Source: an uncultured bacterium
GTDB lineage: Bacteria > Patescibacteriota > Minisyncoccia > Phycocordibacterales > PALSA-1337
Direction: 5' to 3'
Length of the DNA stretch: 33,930 nucleotides
Assembly: GCA_903905325.1 (NCBI GenBank)
Contig: CAIVGA010000058.1
Location: 1 to 33,930 of the forward strand
The notes under the pieces were generated by a model. That model searched no databases. It was not told the DNA's origin and saw only the letters and a program-made list of their open reading frames with translations. Below, piece after piece: positions 1 through 7,858 of the stretch (position 1 is the first letter of the stretch; every line of letters begins with the position of its first letter). Position numbers and translations under genes: made by a program.

Positions 1-518
1 TCTAACTTTGGCGCTATAACCAACTGACAATATGGAGCATCCTTATGTGTCTCATAATAATTCTGATGATAATTTTCTGCCGAATAAAATCCGCCAACCA
101 TCGCACCGTCAGTCCCAACTTCCAATGCCTTCACTTCTGTTACCACTGGTTTATCATAAGCTTTTGTGTCATTCAACTCCTTGATCAATGCTTCAGCCTG
201 CAGCTTTTGTTCGTCGCTGGTATAAAATATAGCCGAACGATACTGAGTACCAACATCATTGCCTTGCCTATTCAAAGTCGTTGGATCATGTGTATTGAAA
301 AAGACCGACAACAAATCACCATATGAAATTATGCTTGGATTAAATTCAATCTTGAGACATTCCGCGTGGCCGGTTCTACCTGTGCAGACCTGTTCATATG
401 AAGGGTTGGCAATAGATCCTCCAGCATAACCTGGCATCACAGAAACTACACCTTTCAGTCCAACAAAAACCGCCTCTGTACACCAGAAACATCCATTGGC
501 GAAAATAGCGATTTGCAT
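1..518 (-). CDS. msrA: Peptide methionine sulfoxide reductase A (3' end outside window)
   Basis: MsrA reduces methionine-S-sulfoxide in proteins using a catalytic cysteine recycled by thioredoxin. The reverse-strand reading frame is open from the start to the window edge (about 172 residues). It contains the catalytic GCFWC motif at residues 9-13, a PGYAGG segment, YEQVCTGRTGHAE and FNTHDPTT, all hallmarks of the family, and ends in the NYHQNYYETH region that normally lies close to the C terminus, so only a little is missing. I chose the ATG at 518 over the one at 524 because a TATAAT box at 526-531 ends seven bases upstream, which predicts an mRNA starting at this codon. A GAGGT stretch could alternatively serve the 524 start. 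It diverges from the sigma-factor operon. Confidence 0.93.
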   Translation of the reverse strand, partial: MQIAIFANGCFWCTEAVFVGLKGVVSVMPGYAGGSIANPSYEQVCTGRTGHAECLKIEFNPSIISYGDLLSVFFNTHDPTTLNRQGNDVGTQYRSAIFYTSDEQKLQAEALIKELNDTKAYDKPVVTEVKALEVGTDGAMVGGFYSAENYHQNYYETHKDAPYCQLVIAPKL

Positions 519-525
519 AGGCATA

Positions 526-531
526 ATTATA
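526..531 (-). promoter_or_regulatory. -10 box of msrA (leaderless type)
   Basis: TATAAT on the reverse strand, 7 bases before the ATG at 518. Transcription would begin at or next to the start codon. It lies back-to-back with the -10 box of the sigma gene. Confidence 0.55.
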
Positions 532-550
532 CCTCAAAACAATTATGATG

Positions 551-556
551 TATGAT
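551..556 (+). promoter_or_regulatory. -10 box of ECF sigma operon (leaderless type)
   Basis: TATGAT, 7 bases before the ATG at 564. This position favours 564 over the upstream in-frame ATG at 552, which overlaps the hexamer itself. Confidence 0.5.
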
Positions 557-563
557 AGTAGGA

Positions 564-1196
564 ATGAAAGATAATAAGCTCACAGAATTGAGCATCACAG
601 ATTCAAGTGATGAAGAACTTGCTATACAGGCGCAAGATGGAGACGATACAGCGTTCAATATACTATCAGCTCGCCATATTAAGCACATCTTTAATTTTGT
701 ACGACAATATATTCCCAAAAAAGAAGACGCCGAAGATGTAGTACAAAACACATTTTTTAAAGCTTGGAAACATATAAAAAGTTTCAAGAAAGACAAAAAA
801 TTCAAAGGGTGGTTATTTGCAATTGCAAGGAATACGGCACTTGATCATATAAAAAAGAGACGCAGTTTTTCTTTTTCAGAAATGAACAGTACTGACGAAG
901 AATCTGGTGGGGATATTTCCTTCGCCGATACTTTAACTGATCCAGAACCGCTACCCGCAGAAGTTTTCGAGCGCAAGGAAATCGCAAAGGAATTAACGGG
1001 TGTTTTAGACCAACTATCACCTGATTATAGAGCCACTCTCATTATGCACTACAATGACGAGATGACTTTCGAAGAAATCGCCGTTATTTTCAAGAAACCG
1101 ATGAATACTGTCAAAAGTTGGCACAGAAGAGCCCTAAAAAAGGTGCGAGACCTGCTTCGCACCGATAACCATAAATCCGTCGTATATAAGCCATAA
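564..1196 (+). CDS. ECF-type RNA polymerase sigma factor
   Basis: This is a 210-residue sigma-70 family protein with only regions 2 and 4, the ECF layout. Region 2 includes the AEDVVQNTFFKAWKHI core-binding helix and the GWLFAIARNTALDHIKKR segment that contacts the -10 element. Region 4 includes LSPDYRATLIMHY and a helix-turn-helix, FEEIAVIFKKPMNTVKSWHR, near the C terminus. It heads a same-strand run of six genes ending at 5811 that encodes a MacAB-like exporter, so the likely role is envelope-stress control of that exporter, by autoregulation. That role is inferred from position. The start at 564 is placed by the -10 box; no Shine-Dalgarno at normal spacing is visible. Confidence 0.93.
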   Translation: MKDNKLTELSITDSSDEELAIQAQDGDDTAFNILSARHIKHIFNFVRQYIPKKEDAEDVVQNTFFKAWKHIKSFKKDKKFKGWLFAIARNTALDHIKKRRSFSFSEMNSTDEESGGDISFADTLTDPEPLPAEVFERKEIAKELTGVLDQLSPDYRATLIMHYNDEMTFEEIAVIFKKPMNTVKSWHRRALKKVRDLLRTDNHKSVVYKP

Positions 1197-1214
1197 TATA
1201 GCAAAACAACACAA

Positions 1215-1646
1215 ATGATCGATAATTCTTACAAAATCCTTTTTTCAAAAATACCTAGCGAAGCACCTTCGCAAGGCTTATTAAACAGGATCGATCAACA
1301 AATCAATCGTTCACGTATTTTACAATCCAGAATAAGAGCTGTGATGTTTATAACATTCTCTTGTGTCGCAATTATTGCATGCATACCCATAATCCAAAAC
1401 ATGATAACTGCTATGACTAATTCTGGTTTTTCTACATACATGTCTCTGCTTGTTTCTGATGGCGGTTATATAATGAGTTCATGGAAAGAGTTTGGTATGA
1501 CACTGGCAGAGTCATTTCCAGTCTTGGGTGCTACCGCGGTTATAGCGACCGCTCTTGTGTTTACCTATTCACTAAGTCGAAGTTTATTTTATTTAAAAAC
1601 TATTAAAACTGGGAATCACCCATTAAAAACATATCAACATGCGTAA
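1215..1646 (+). CDS. Two-TM membrane protein, candidate anti-sigma factor
   Basis: A 143-residue protein that I do not recognise as a named family. The first ~40 residues are polar and would be cytoplasmic, followed by a membrane segment at about 42-65, an external loop with a predicted turn, a second segment at about 100-120, and a short basic tail. It starts 18 bases after the sigma gene stops and overlaps the next gene by 8 bases. Anti-sigma factors are typically encoded directly after their ECF sigma and have a cytoplasmic sigma-binding head followed by a membrane span, so position and topology fit. No zinc-binding HxxxCxxC anti-sigma motif is present, and the assignment rests on context. 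Confidence 0.75.
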   Translation: MIDNSYKILFSKIPSEAPSQGLLNRIDQQINRSRILQSRIRAVMFITFSCVAIIACIPIIQNMITAMTNSGFSTYMSLLVSDGGYIMSSWKEFGMTLAESFPVLGATAVIATALVFTYSLSRSLFYLKTIKTGNHPLKTYQHA

Positions 1647-2115
1647 ATTAGAACACTTTCATAAGGCTGTAGTAATTCTAGGTATACTTTTTGTAGCACT
1701 AGTAATATTTGGTGCAGGAATACTAGTCGGATATGACAAGGGCGAATTTTCCGAACGATGGGATAAAAATTATTCTGAAATCATGGGTGGCCAAAGATCA
1801 CCTTTTTACGCAAATATGATGGGTAATAATCCGACACCGATTGCACACGGAGCCTCTGGTCAGGTCATAGCAATAAATTTACCGTCAATTGCCATACGAG
1901 GCCCTGAAGAGATTGAGAAAGTTGTAATTATAAGTTCAACAACAATAATAAGAAGCATGCATGAAAACGCGTCGTCTTCGGACATAAAAATAGGTTCATG
2001 GATTACTGCAATAGGTTCACCAGACGCAAAGGGTCAAATCAACACGAGTTTTATCAGAATCATGCCACCACCACCCAGCATAGGTGCAAACATTCCTTCA
2101 TCAACTAACAAATAA
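1639..2115 (+). CDS. Membrane-anchored DUF5666-like small beta domain protein
   Basis: A 158-residue protein with an N-terminal signal anchor at about residues 10-31 and a periplasmic or extracellular remainder. Residues ~70-150 show a pattern like DUF5666 small beta-barrel domains: GQVIAINLPSIAIRG, then VVIISSTTII, then IKIGSWITAIGSPDAKGQI and a final SFIRIMPPPP. It overlaps the preceding gene by 8 bases and lies 4 bases before the adaptor gene, so it is translated as part of the sigma-exporter operon. It could sense envelope state or assist the exporter; neither is shown by the sequence. Family assignment is by pattern only. Confidence 0.7.
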   Translation: MRKLEHFHKAVVILGILFVALVIFGAGILVGYDKGEFSERWDKNYSEIMGGQRSPFYANMMGNNPTPIAHGASGQVIAINLPSIAIRGPEEIEKVVIISSTTIIRSMHENASSSDIKIGSWITAIGSPDAKGQINTSFIRIMPPPPSIGANIPSSTNK

Positions 2116-2119
2116 AATT

Positions 2120-3841
2120 ATGATAAAACATTCATTATTTAAAAGATTAGGTTTATACATGCGTGCGCACAAATTTATAAGCAGTTTAGTCATTATTGTT
2201 ATTATTGGTGGAGGTTATTATTGGTATCACAATGTCACAGCAACCAGCGCTACACCTCAATACACAATTGCGAAAACACGTACAGGAGCCATCACGCAAA
2301 CAGTATCTGGATCTGGACAAGTATCGTCACAAAATCAAGAAGATATTAAGTCTACCGTATCTGGAACAATCACATCAATCAATGTTTCTGTTGGAGATCA
2401 TGTAAAAGCTGGTGATCTTTTGGCTACAGTTGATTCTAAACAAGCAGCCCTGAGCTTACAAAATGCCAAAATTGCATATGCAAAACTTGTACAACCAGCC
2501 AAACCTGCTGATATAGCCAACGCCGAGGCGAGTCTTGCAACCTCATACAGCAATGGATATAACTCTGTTTCAGGAGTTTTCTTGGATCTACCAAACATAA
2601 TGAATGGAATAAAAAACATGGTAACCGGTCAAAGTGGTTTTTTGAGCGATCAACACATAACAAATTTTAGCTCAACCGGCCAATCATATCTAAATACATT
2701 TAGTACAGGTTACGATAGAAATGCGATTCAATACAACAATCTTCTGCAAACATACAACCAACTTACAAGAACCAGTTCTACATCTACCATCAATCAAGTC
2801 ATTTCAGATACTTACACTCTTCTGAAAGAAATATCTCAAAATCTGCAAGATGGTCAAAACGTAATTAACTTCATCACTACTAGCCAACCAAATTACCAAC
2901 CAACACAAGCTGCCACTACCGCCGCCTCTATCACCACATGGTCTAGTCAAATAAACTCTGATCTAGCTAATATTTTGGCCGCACAAACATCTATTCAAAC
3001 CAACACCAACAACCTAAACACTCTCATAACAGGAGCCGATCCTTTGGATGTTCAGGCTCAGCAAGTCTCATTGGCCCAACAAGAACAAACATATGCCAAT
3101 TATTTTATTCGTGCACCATTCGATGGTGTTGTTGGTAGAATTCCTGTAAACAAATACGATGAAGCGAGCGGTGCAACAATTGCAACGATTATAGGAGATA
3201 ACAAAATTGCCACAATATCTTTGAACGAAGTAGACGCGGCCAAAGTAAGTGCAGGACAACCGGCGATCATAACCTTCAACGCTATAAGTGGATTTACAGC
3301 CACTGGTACTGTGTCTCAAGTTGATTTGGTTGGGACAGTAGTATCTGGAGTTGTTTCATATAATGTAAAAATTGCTATTGGTACAAATGATCCGCGTATA
3401 AAACCTGGCATGAGTGTGAGCACTACTATTATAACAATGCAAAAATCTGGAGTTCTTGTAGTTCCTGCAACCGCAATCAAAACTCAAGGTCAAACACAAT
3501 ACGTCCAAATATTTGATAATCCAGTTCTTCCAACAGCATCATCAACTAACGGATTTGGTTCTAGCACAAATAGTCAGTTCGCTTCGAGTTCTCAGGGCCA
3601 AAGATTTAATCGTAATGTGACAATAAGTTCCGTCATCGCTCCACGTGATCAAATAATAACCGTCGGGGTTACAGACGGCACCAATACTGAAGTTTCAGAC
3701 GGTCTAACACAAGGACAATGGGTTGTAACAAAGACAATCACCGGTGGCCAGAGTGCTTCAACGGCTGCAGCGGCGCCAAGTATTCTAAGTGGACTAGGTG
3801 GAGGAGGTGGTCGCGGAGGAATTCGTCCAGCTGGAAATTAA
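2120..3841 (+). CDS. HlyD/MacA-like membrane fusion protein of ABC exporter
   Basis: This 573-residue periplasmic adaptor would couple the downstream MacB-like permease to export. It has one N-terminal membrane segment (VIIVIIGGGYYWY, about residues 20-35). A split biotinyl-lipoyl domain follows: GTITSINVSVGDHVKAGDLL near residue 85, and the returning half IRAPFDGVVGRIPVNKYDEA near 335. Between them lies a long helical hairpin insert. A beta-barrel and membrane-proximal domain follow, and the protein ends in a Gly-Arg-rich tail. It is much longer than E. coli MacA (371 residues), mainly because of the hairpin. The start at 2120, five bases after the previous stop, is preferred to an upstream ATG that lies inside the preceding gene. 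A paralogue is encoded at 19230-20759. Confidence 0.9.
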   Translation: MIKHSLFKRLGLYMRAHKFISSLVIIVIIGGGYYWYHNVTATSATPQYTIAKTRTGAITQTVSGSGQVSSQNQEDIKSTVSGTITSINVSVGDHVKAGDLLATVDSKQAALSLQNAKIAYAKLVQPAKPADIANAEASLATSYSNGYNSVSGVFLDLPNIMNGIKNMVTGQSGFLSDQHITNFSSTGQSYLNTFSTGYDRNAIQYNNLLQTYNQLTRTSSTSTINQVISDTYTLLKEISQNLQDGQNVINFITTSQPNYQPTQAATTAASITTWSSQINSDLANILAAQTSIQTNTNNLNTLITGADPLDVQAQQVSLAQQEQTYANYFIRAPFDGVVGRIPVNKYDEASGATIATIIGDNKIATISLNEVDAAKVSAGQPAIITFNAISGFTATGTVSQVDLVGTVVSGVVSYNVKIAIGTNDPRIKPGMSVSTTIITMQKSGVLVVPATAIKTQGQTQYVQIFDNPVLPTASSTNGFGSSTNSQFASSSQGQRFNRNVTISSVIAPRDQIITVGVTDGTNTEVSDGLTQGQWVVTKTITGGQSASTAAAAPSILSGLGGGGGRGGIRPAGN

Positions 3842-3843
3842 AA

Positions 3844-4563
3844 ATGATTGAAATCAAAAAAATTACGAAGACATATAAAAACGGAGATAATGAAACTCAT
3901 GCTCTACGCGGTGTGTCTTTCACCATCCAAGATGGAGAATTTGTCGCCATCATGGGACCTTCTGGTTCAGGTAAGTCTACATTGATGCATATCCTTGGTG
4001 CGCTCGATACACCAACTAGTGGTACTTTCCACCTCGACGGAAAAGATGTATCAAAACTTTCCGATGACGAATTGGCCACCATAAGACGTGATCGAATTGG
4101 CTTCGTATTCCAATCATTCAACCTACTTCCCCGCGCAACCGTCATGAGAAATGTGACACTGCCACTTATATATGCAGAAGTACCAGAAAAAGAAAGGGAG
4201 AGAAAGGCTAGAAAGTCTTTGGCTTCAGCGGGACTTACGGAAGATCGTTATGAACACAAATCCAACCAGCTTTCTGGTGGACAAATCCAGCGCGTAGCAA
4301 TCGCCCGTGCCTTGGTAAATGACCCTTCACTCATATTGGCAGACGAACCTACAGGAAACCTCGATTCACAAACTGGAGATATAGTTCTAGGAACATTCCA
4401 AAAATTAAATAAGGAAATGAAACGCACAATCATCCTGATTACCCACGAACGTGAAGTGGCTGAACATGCAGATCGTATTATTTATATAAGAGACGGGTTA
4501 ATAGTCGAGGATGGTAGCGGTCACTCAAAAAGAATTATCGAACACGCAAAACAAAAAGTATAA
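3844..4563 (+). CDS. ABC transporter ATPase, MacB/LolD type
   Basis: A 239-residue nucleotide-binding subunit. It carries Walker A GPSGSGKST at residues 38-46, the Q-loop FVFQSFNLLPR, the signature LSGGQIQRVAIARAL, Walker B LILADEPTGNLDS, and the switch histidine in ILITHE. The PTGNLDS extension is typical of the MacB/LolD/FtsE class that powers FtsX-like permeases by mechanotransmission. It starts 2 bases after the adaptor stop and 21 bases before the permease, consistent with a three-part exporter. Unlike E. coli MacB, the ATPase and permease are separate polypeptides. An in-frame upstream extension exists but lies inside the adaptor gene in another frame, so ATG 3844 is chosen. Confidence 0.95.
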   Translation: MIEIKKITKTYKNGDNETHALRGVSFTIQDGEFVAIMGPSGSGKSTLMHILGALDTPTSGTFHLDGKDVSKLSDDELATIRRDRIGFVFQSFNLLPRATVMRNVTLPLIYAEVPEKERERKARKSLASAGLTEDRYEHKSNQLSGGQIQRVAIARALVNDPSLILADEPTGNLDSQTGDIVLGTFQKLNKEMKRTIILITHEREVAEHADRIIYIRDGLIVEDGSGHSKRIIEHAKQKV

Positions 4564-4584
4564 TTTGACAAAAGCCCAAAAAAT

Positions 4585-5811
4585 ATGACCACAAAAGATA
4601 TTCTTCATGAAACATTTTCAGCTTTGACCGCCAACAAAGTGCGTACTTCTCTTACCATGCTCGGTATCATCATAGGTATTAGTTCTGTTATTATAATGGT
4701 CGCGATAGGACAAGGTGCTCAAGGTTCTATTCAAGCAAATATCCAATCTCTCGGCTCAAATCTTATAGAAATATTTCCTGGAGCCCAAAGATCATTCGGT
4801 TATGGTGCTTCTGGTGGTCGCGGTGGAGCACAAACACTCACACCAGATGATGCCAATGCTATAGCTACTCAAGTATCAAATATTGCTCAGGTTTCTCCAG
4901 AAGTATCTGGTCGCTACCAAATTACAGCAGTAGGAACAAATACTAACACCACAGTAAATGGTGTATTGGCAGCATACGCAGATGTACACAATGTTCAAGT
5001 AAATGACGGGAGATTTATTACAGATTCCGATAGCAAAAACATGTCACGTGTAGCAGTCATAGGACCAACTACAGCTAGCGATCTTTTTGCTACTGGCACA
5101 GAACCTGTTGGTCAAACGATTACCGTCAAAGGAATGCCTTTTAATATTATCGGTGTAACAGCATCAAAAGGTTCCAGCGGGTTTAGCAACCAAGATGACG
5201 CTGTTTACATACCATTGCAAGATGCCCAACTATTTCTTATTGGCAAGACAACCTACTATACAACGCTGAGCGTTTCAGCAATTTCACCAGATGTCATGAC
5301 ACAAGTGCAAACAGATATCACAAACTTACTCATGCAACGCCATAACATAAGTGATCCTACCGCAACTGATTTCAATGTATTAAACCAAGCTTCCATCGTC
5401 TCAGCAGCTTCGAGCGTCACTGGTACCTTTACTATACTCCTAGGTGCTGTAGCAGGCATTTCACTCGTTGTGGGAGGTATCGGCATCATGAACATGATGT
5501 TGACCACAGTCACCGAAAGAACACGTGAAATAGGGCTTCGTAAGGCCATAGGTGCCAAACGTGCCGATATTAGTACTCAATTCCTCGTCGAAGCAGTTGC
5601 TCTCACGGTTATCGGCGGTGCCATCGGAGTAGGATTAGGATGGCTGGCGGCATATATAGTTACTTCACTTGGAATACTCCAAACATCCATATCAACATCA
5701 TCTGTAATGCTCGCCTTTGGTGTGTCAGCTGGTATCGGAATTGTCTTTGGATATTATCCAGCTAGGAGGGCTTCGAGGTTAAATCCGATTGAGGCGTTGA
5801 GGTACGAGTAA
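4585..5811 (+). CDS. MacB/FtsX-type ABC transporter permease
   Basis: A 408-residue permease. An N-terminal membrane helix follows LTANKVRTSLTMLGIIIGIS, the conserved entry of MacB_PCD proteins. A large periplasmic domain spans residues ~50-280, and a C-terminal FtsX bundle of three helices includes VVGGIGIMNMMLTTVTERTR and EIGLRKAIGAKRADI, the coupling region to the ATPase. The C terminus ends in the typical PARRASRLNPIEALRYE. It closes the sigma-exporter operon; no intrinsic terminator is visible in the following spacer. The substrate cannot be read from sequence; homologues export peptides, antibiotics or lipoprotein-like molecules. It is paralogous to 17278-18519. Confidence 0.95.
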   Translation: MTTKDILHETFSALTANKVRTSLTMLGIIIGISSVIIMVAIGQGAQGSIQANIQSLGSNLIEIFPGAQRSFGYGASGGRGGAQTLTPDDANAIATQVSNIAQVSPEVSGRYQITAVGTNTNTTVNGVLAAYADVHNVQVNDGRFITDSDSKNMSRVAVIGPTTASDLFATGTEPVGQTITVKGMPFNIIGVTASKGSSGFSNQDDAVYIPLQDAQLFLIGKTTYYTTLSVSAISPDVMTQVQTDITNLLMQRHNISDPTATDFNVLNQASIVSAASSVTGTFTILLGAVAGISLVVGGIGIMNMMLTTVTERTREIGLRKAIGAKRADISTQFLVEAVALTVIGGAIGVGLGWLAAYIVTSLGILQTSISTSSVMLAFGVSAGIGIVFGYYPARRASRLNPIEALRYE

Positions 5812-5900
5812 GAATAATTGCATGGTTCTAATAATTGCGTGTTTATTTAGTATATCATTATTCAATACAGCACACTCTCCAAAACATCATTTTCTGTAAG

Positions 5901-5915
5901 TGAGAATCATTCTCA
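5901..5915. promoter_or_regulatory. Fur-box-like inverted repeat 1
   Basis: TGAGAATCATTCTCA is a perfect 7-1-7 inverted repeat. It fits the TGATAATNATTATCA form of the Fur box with one symmetrical change per arm. Its centre lies 53 bases from that of a second copy. Confidence 0.55.
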
Positions 5916-5953
5916 TTTGTCGACGTAGAAATAAGGCTATTTTGACACGAATT

Positions 5954-5968
5954 TGCGAATCATTCTCA
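5954..5968. promoter_or_regulatory. Fur-box-like inverted repeat 2
   Basis: TGCGAATCATTCTCA matches box 1 at 14 of 15 positions. A TTGACA sequence sits just upstream at 5942-5947, so the operator would cover the spacer and -10 zone of any promoter using it, although no good -10 is present there. The next gene is the SDR at 6038, whose clear -10 lies about 58 bases further on. Confidence 0.5.
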
Positions 5969-6025
5969 TTTAGAAGAAATCGTTATTGAGAGATAGAGCT
6001 TTCCCCCGATAGCGCCCGCAAATGT

Positions 6026-6031
6026 TATAAT
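6026..6031 (+). promoter_or_regulatory. Extended -10 box of SDR gene (leaderless type)
   Basis: TATAAT preceded by TG and one base (TGTTATAAT) and ending exactly 6 bases before the ATG at 6038. No matching -35 box is visible. Confidence 0.65.
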
Positions 6032-6037
6032 ATCGCC

Positions 6038-6730
6038 ATGAAAACTGTCCTCATAACAGGTGTATCAAAGGGTATCGGTCGCGCATTAGCAGAAAAATTC
6101 CTCATTGAAGAATATAGAGTAATCAGTACCTCGACCACTGGTCATGTTGATTATTCACATCCAAATCTAGCCATTCATCAGTTGGAACTCACATCAGCAG
6201 AATCTATAGATAAATGTTGTGCTGATATCCAAAGACTTGGCATAAAAATTGATATTCTTATAAACAATGCTGGGGTACTTTTTGATGATGATGAAACTTC
6301 CGTGATCATAGATAAGTTGCGAAAAAGTCTAGAAGTTAATCTCATCGGAACTATAGATTTCACCGAGCATATCATTCCAATCATCAAAAAAGACGGACAT
6401 ATAATTAACCTCTCTTCTTCTGCTGGCTCATTGACTAATACGGATATGAAAGATGCTGAGACTTCGCATTTCCCTTTTCATTATCCTGCTTACAAAATTT
6501 CCAAGTGCGCACTCAACATGTACACACGCACTCTCGCAATGCGAATGGAACATCGTGAGAAAAATAGCATCATCGTCTCTTCAGTTCACCCTGGATGGGT
6601 CAAAACAGATATGGGAGGTGATGATGCCGATCTTACACCGGAAGAAGCGGCAGGACACATTTATAAACTCGCAATCTCAAGTCCGGAGACAGGACAGTTC
6701 TGGTTTAAAGGAGAAAAGTATCCTTGGTAA
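6038..6730 (+). CDS. Short-chain dehydrogenase/reductase
   Basis: A 230-residue classical SDR oxidoreductase. The cofactor-binding TGVSKGIGRA motif is at residues 7-16, followed by LINNAGV at about 74-80, the catalytic serine in NLSSSAGS, and the active-site YPAYKISK (YxxxK). HPGWVKTDMGG follows, typical of the substrate-loop side. Its length is close to single-domain SDRs. NAD(P)(H) specificity and substrate cannot be fixed from sequence. The start codon is set by the -10 box 6 bases upstream; no Shine-Dalgarno is seen. Two Fur-like operators in the upstream spacer raise the possibility of metal-responsive control. The HD-domain gene follows after 49 bases. Confidence 0.93.
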   Translation: MKTVLITGVSKGIGRALAEKFLIEEYRVISTSTTGHVDYSHPNLAIHQLELTSAESIDKCCADIQRLGIKIDILINNAGVLFDDDETSVIIDKLRKSLEVNLIGTIDFTEHIIPIIKKDGHIINLSSSAGSLTNTDMKDAETSHFPFHYPAYKISKCALNMYTRTLAMRMEHREKNSIIVSSVHPGWVKTDMGGDDADLTPEEAAGHIYKLAISSPETGQFWFKGEKYPW

Positions 6731-6779
6731 GTGATATAGGGTGTTAGTAGTTTTCACCGAGCCACGTAATGATATAAAT

Positions 6780-7406
6780 ATGAATAACATAATTGACCTT
6801 ATAAACCTACTTCAAATTACTCGCGTTCAACCACAATATGGCTATTCTATTGCAGGTAAAAATATGAGGCAAGGTAACATAGCTGAACATCATTATTTAG
6901 TCACAATGATAGGTTGGCAACTTGCAGAACTAGTTAATAGTAAAGGTGCAAAAATTGACACATTAAAAGTGCTGAAGTTTTGTCTATTGCATGACGTCGG
7001 AGAAATCTTTGGTGGTGATATTGGAATGTATTATGCCAAAGCAAATCCAAAAGCTCGTAATGCTGCGAAGAAATTTGAAGAAGAAAATCAAAGATTCCTT
7101 TCACAATATTTTGGAAACAAAAAAGAGGTTCTAAATTTAACAAAAGAAATATTAGAATCAAATTCTGATGAGGCGCATATTGCCAAGATTGCAGACTACC
7201 TAGAAGTAACACACTACAAACTTTTCAATGATCAATTAAAAGGAAAAGACCATGTGCTCGTCGCACCAAAACTTACTGAAAAAGTTTCGAAGATCAAAGA
7301 CAAAATCGCCAAAAAAGAACTTCTGACATTTATAAATATCTGGAGCAAAAAGATGAGTAAATATAACTCATTCTTAGATGCTTCTACAGACGCACTCAAG
7401 GTTTAA
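6780..7406 (+). CDS. HD-domain hydrolase, YfbR-like 5'-deoxynucleotidase
   Basis: A 208-residue HD phosphohydrolase. The metal-binding residues are visible as NIAEHHYL (first histidine), LLHDVGEIFGGD (the HD pair with a following glutamate) and a C-terminal aspartate in IAKIADYLE. The spacing and the HDxxExxxGD pattern resemble YfbR, which dephosphorylates deoxyribonucleoside monophosphates. The predicted role is nucleotide salvage, in keeping with the deoxyribosyltransferase-like and NUDIX genes on the opposite strand next door. I start at ATG 6780 because it directly precedes the conserved region; an in-frame upstream ATG at 6741 would add 13 unconserved residues. The 3' end overlaps the convergent gene by 4 bases. 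Confidence 0.85.
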   Translation: MNNIIDLINLLQITRVQPQYGYSIAGKNMRQGNIAEHHYLVTMIGWQLAELVNSKGAKIDTLKVLKFCLLHDVGEIFGGDIGMYYAKANPKARNAAKKFEEENQRFLSQYFGNKKEVLNLTKEILESNSDEAHIAKIADYLEVTHYKLFNDQLKGKDHVLVAPKLTEKVSKIKDKIAKKELLTFINIWSKKMSKYNSFLDASTDALKV

Positions 7407-7843
7407 ACCACCTTCTTGATGTTGGTTAAATCCCCACGTAAACAAATAGGATCCATGGCTTTTATCTCATCGACATAAGCTGAATATTCTGGAATATCGT
7501 TAGATAAGAAAATCTTTTTGTTATTCACATAAGCCTGACCCATTTCGATGAGCACGTTGCCACCGATGTAATTTTTCATACCTTTCTTTTCTAGATTTAC
7601 GAATAGAATCGCGTCACTTTCCAGAATGTGCCTGTAGTGAACTCTCAAATAATCGTTTTCCCTTTTAACGTCGGCGTGTTCTCCGTTTGCTTCACGGCGT
7701 AGTTTTTCTTTATCACCTTCACCACGTGCTATAGCTTCATATTCTGGATGAATCCAGCCGTCGAAACCAAGTTCACAAAGCTTGTCTTTGGCTGCACACA
7801 TTTGTGGTATAAAAGCATTACTTCCTAGTACGTAAATTTTCAT
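7403..7843 (-). CDS. Nucleoside 2-deoxyribosyltransferase-like protein
   Basis: A 146-residue protein with the layout of the nucleoside 2-deoxyribosyltransferase fold: an N-terminal strand MKIYVLGSNAF, a middle segment ESDAILFVNLEKKG (aspartate after a hydrophobic strand) and GGNVLIEMGQAYVNNKKIFL. The glutamate in the last segment corresponds to the catalytic glutamate of the GxxxExGxA motif. Such enzymes exchange or hydrolyse the base of deoxynucleosides or their monophosphates. It lies 15 bases downstream of the NUDIX gene on the same strand, so the two are probably co-transcribed. Sequence similarity to characterised members looks weak, so activity is inferred from motif order. Confidence 0.7.
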   Translation of the reverse strand: MKIYVLGSNAFIPQMCAAKDKLCELGFDGWIHPEYEAIARGEGDKEKLRREANGEHADVKRENDYLRVHYRHILESDAILFVNLEKKGMKNYIGGNVLIEMGQAYVNNKKIFLSNDIPEYSAYVDEIKAMDPICLRGDLTNIKKVV

Positions 7844-7858
7844 AAAAATTTTGCGAAA

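Noticed and set aside
802..1020. Antisense open frame inside the sigma gene
   Set aside because: No start signals and no recognisable domain; a shadow of the sigma-factor coding frame.
5813..5841. Direct repeat AATAATTGC(A/G)TG, two copies 17 bases apart
   Set aside because: Only two short AT-rich copies, with no third unit or symmetry, so not a convincing repeat array or operator.
5942..5970. TTGACA as a full promoter for the SDR gene
   Set aside because: The hexamer at 17-base spacing is CTCATT, a poor -10, while a perfect TATAAT sits next to the SDR start. I kept it only as context for the second Fur-like box.
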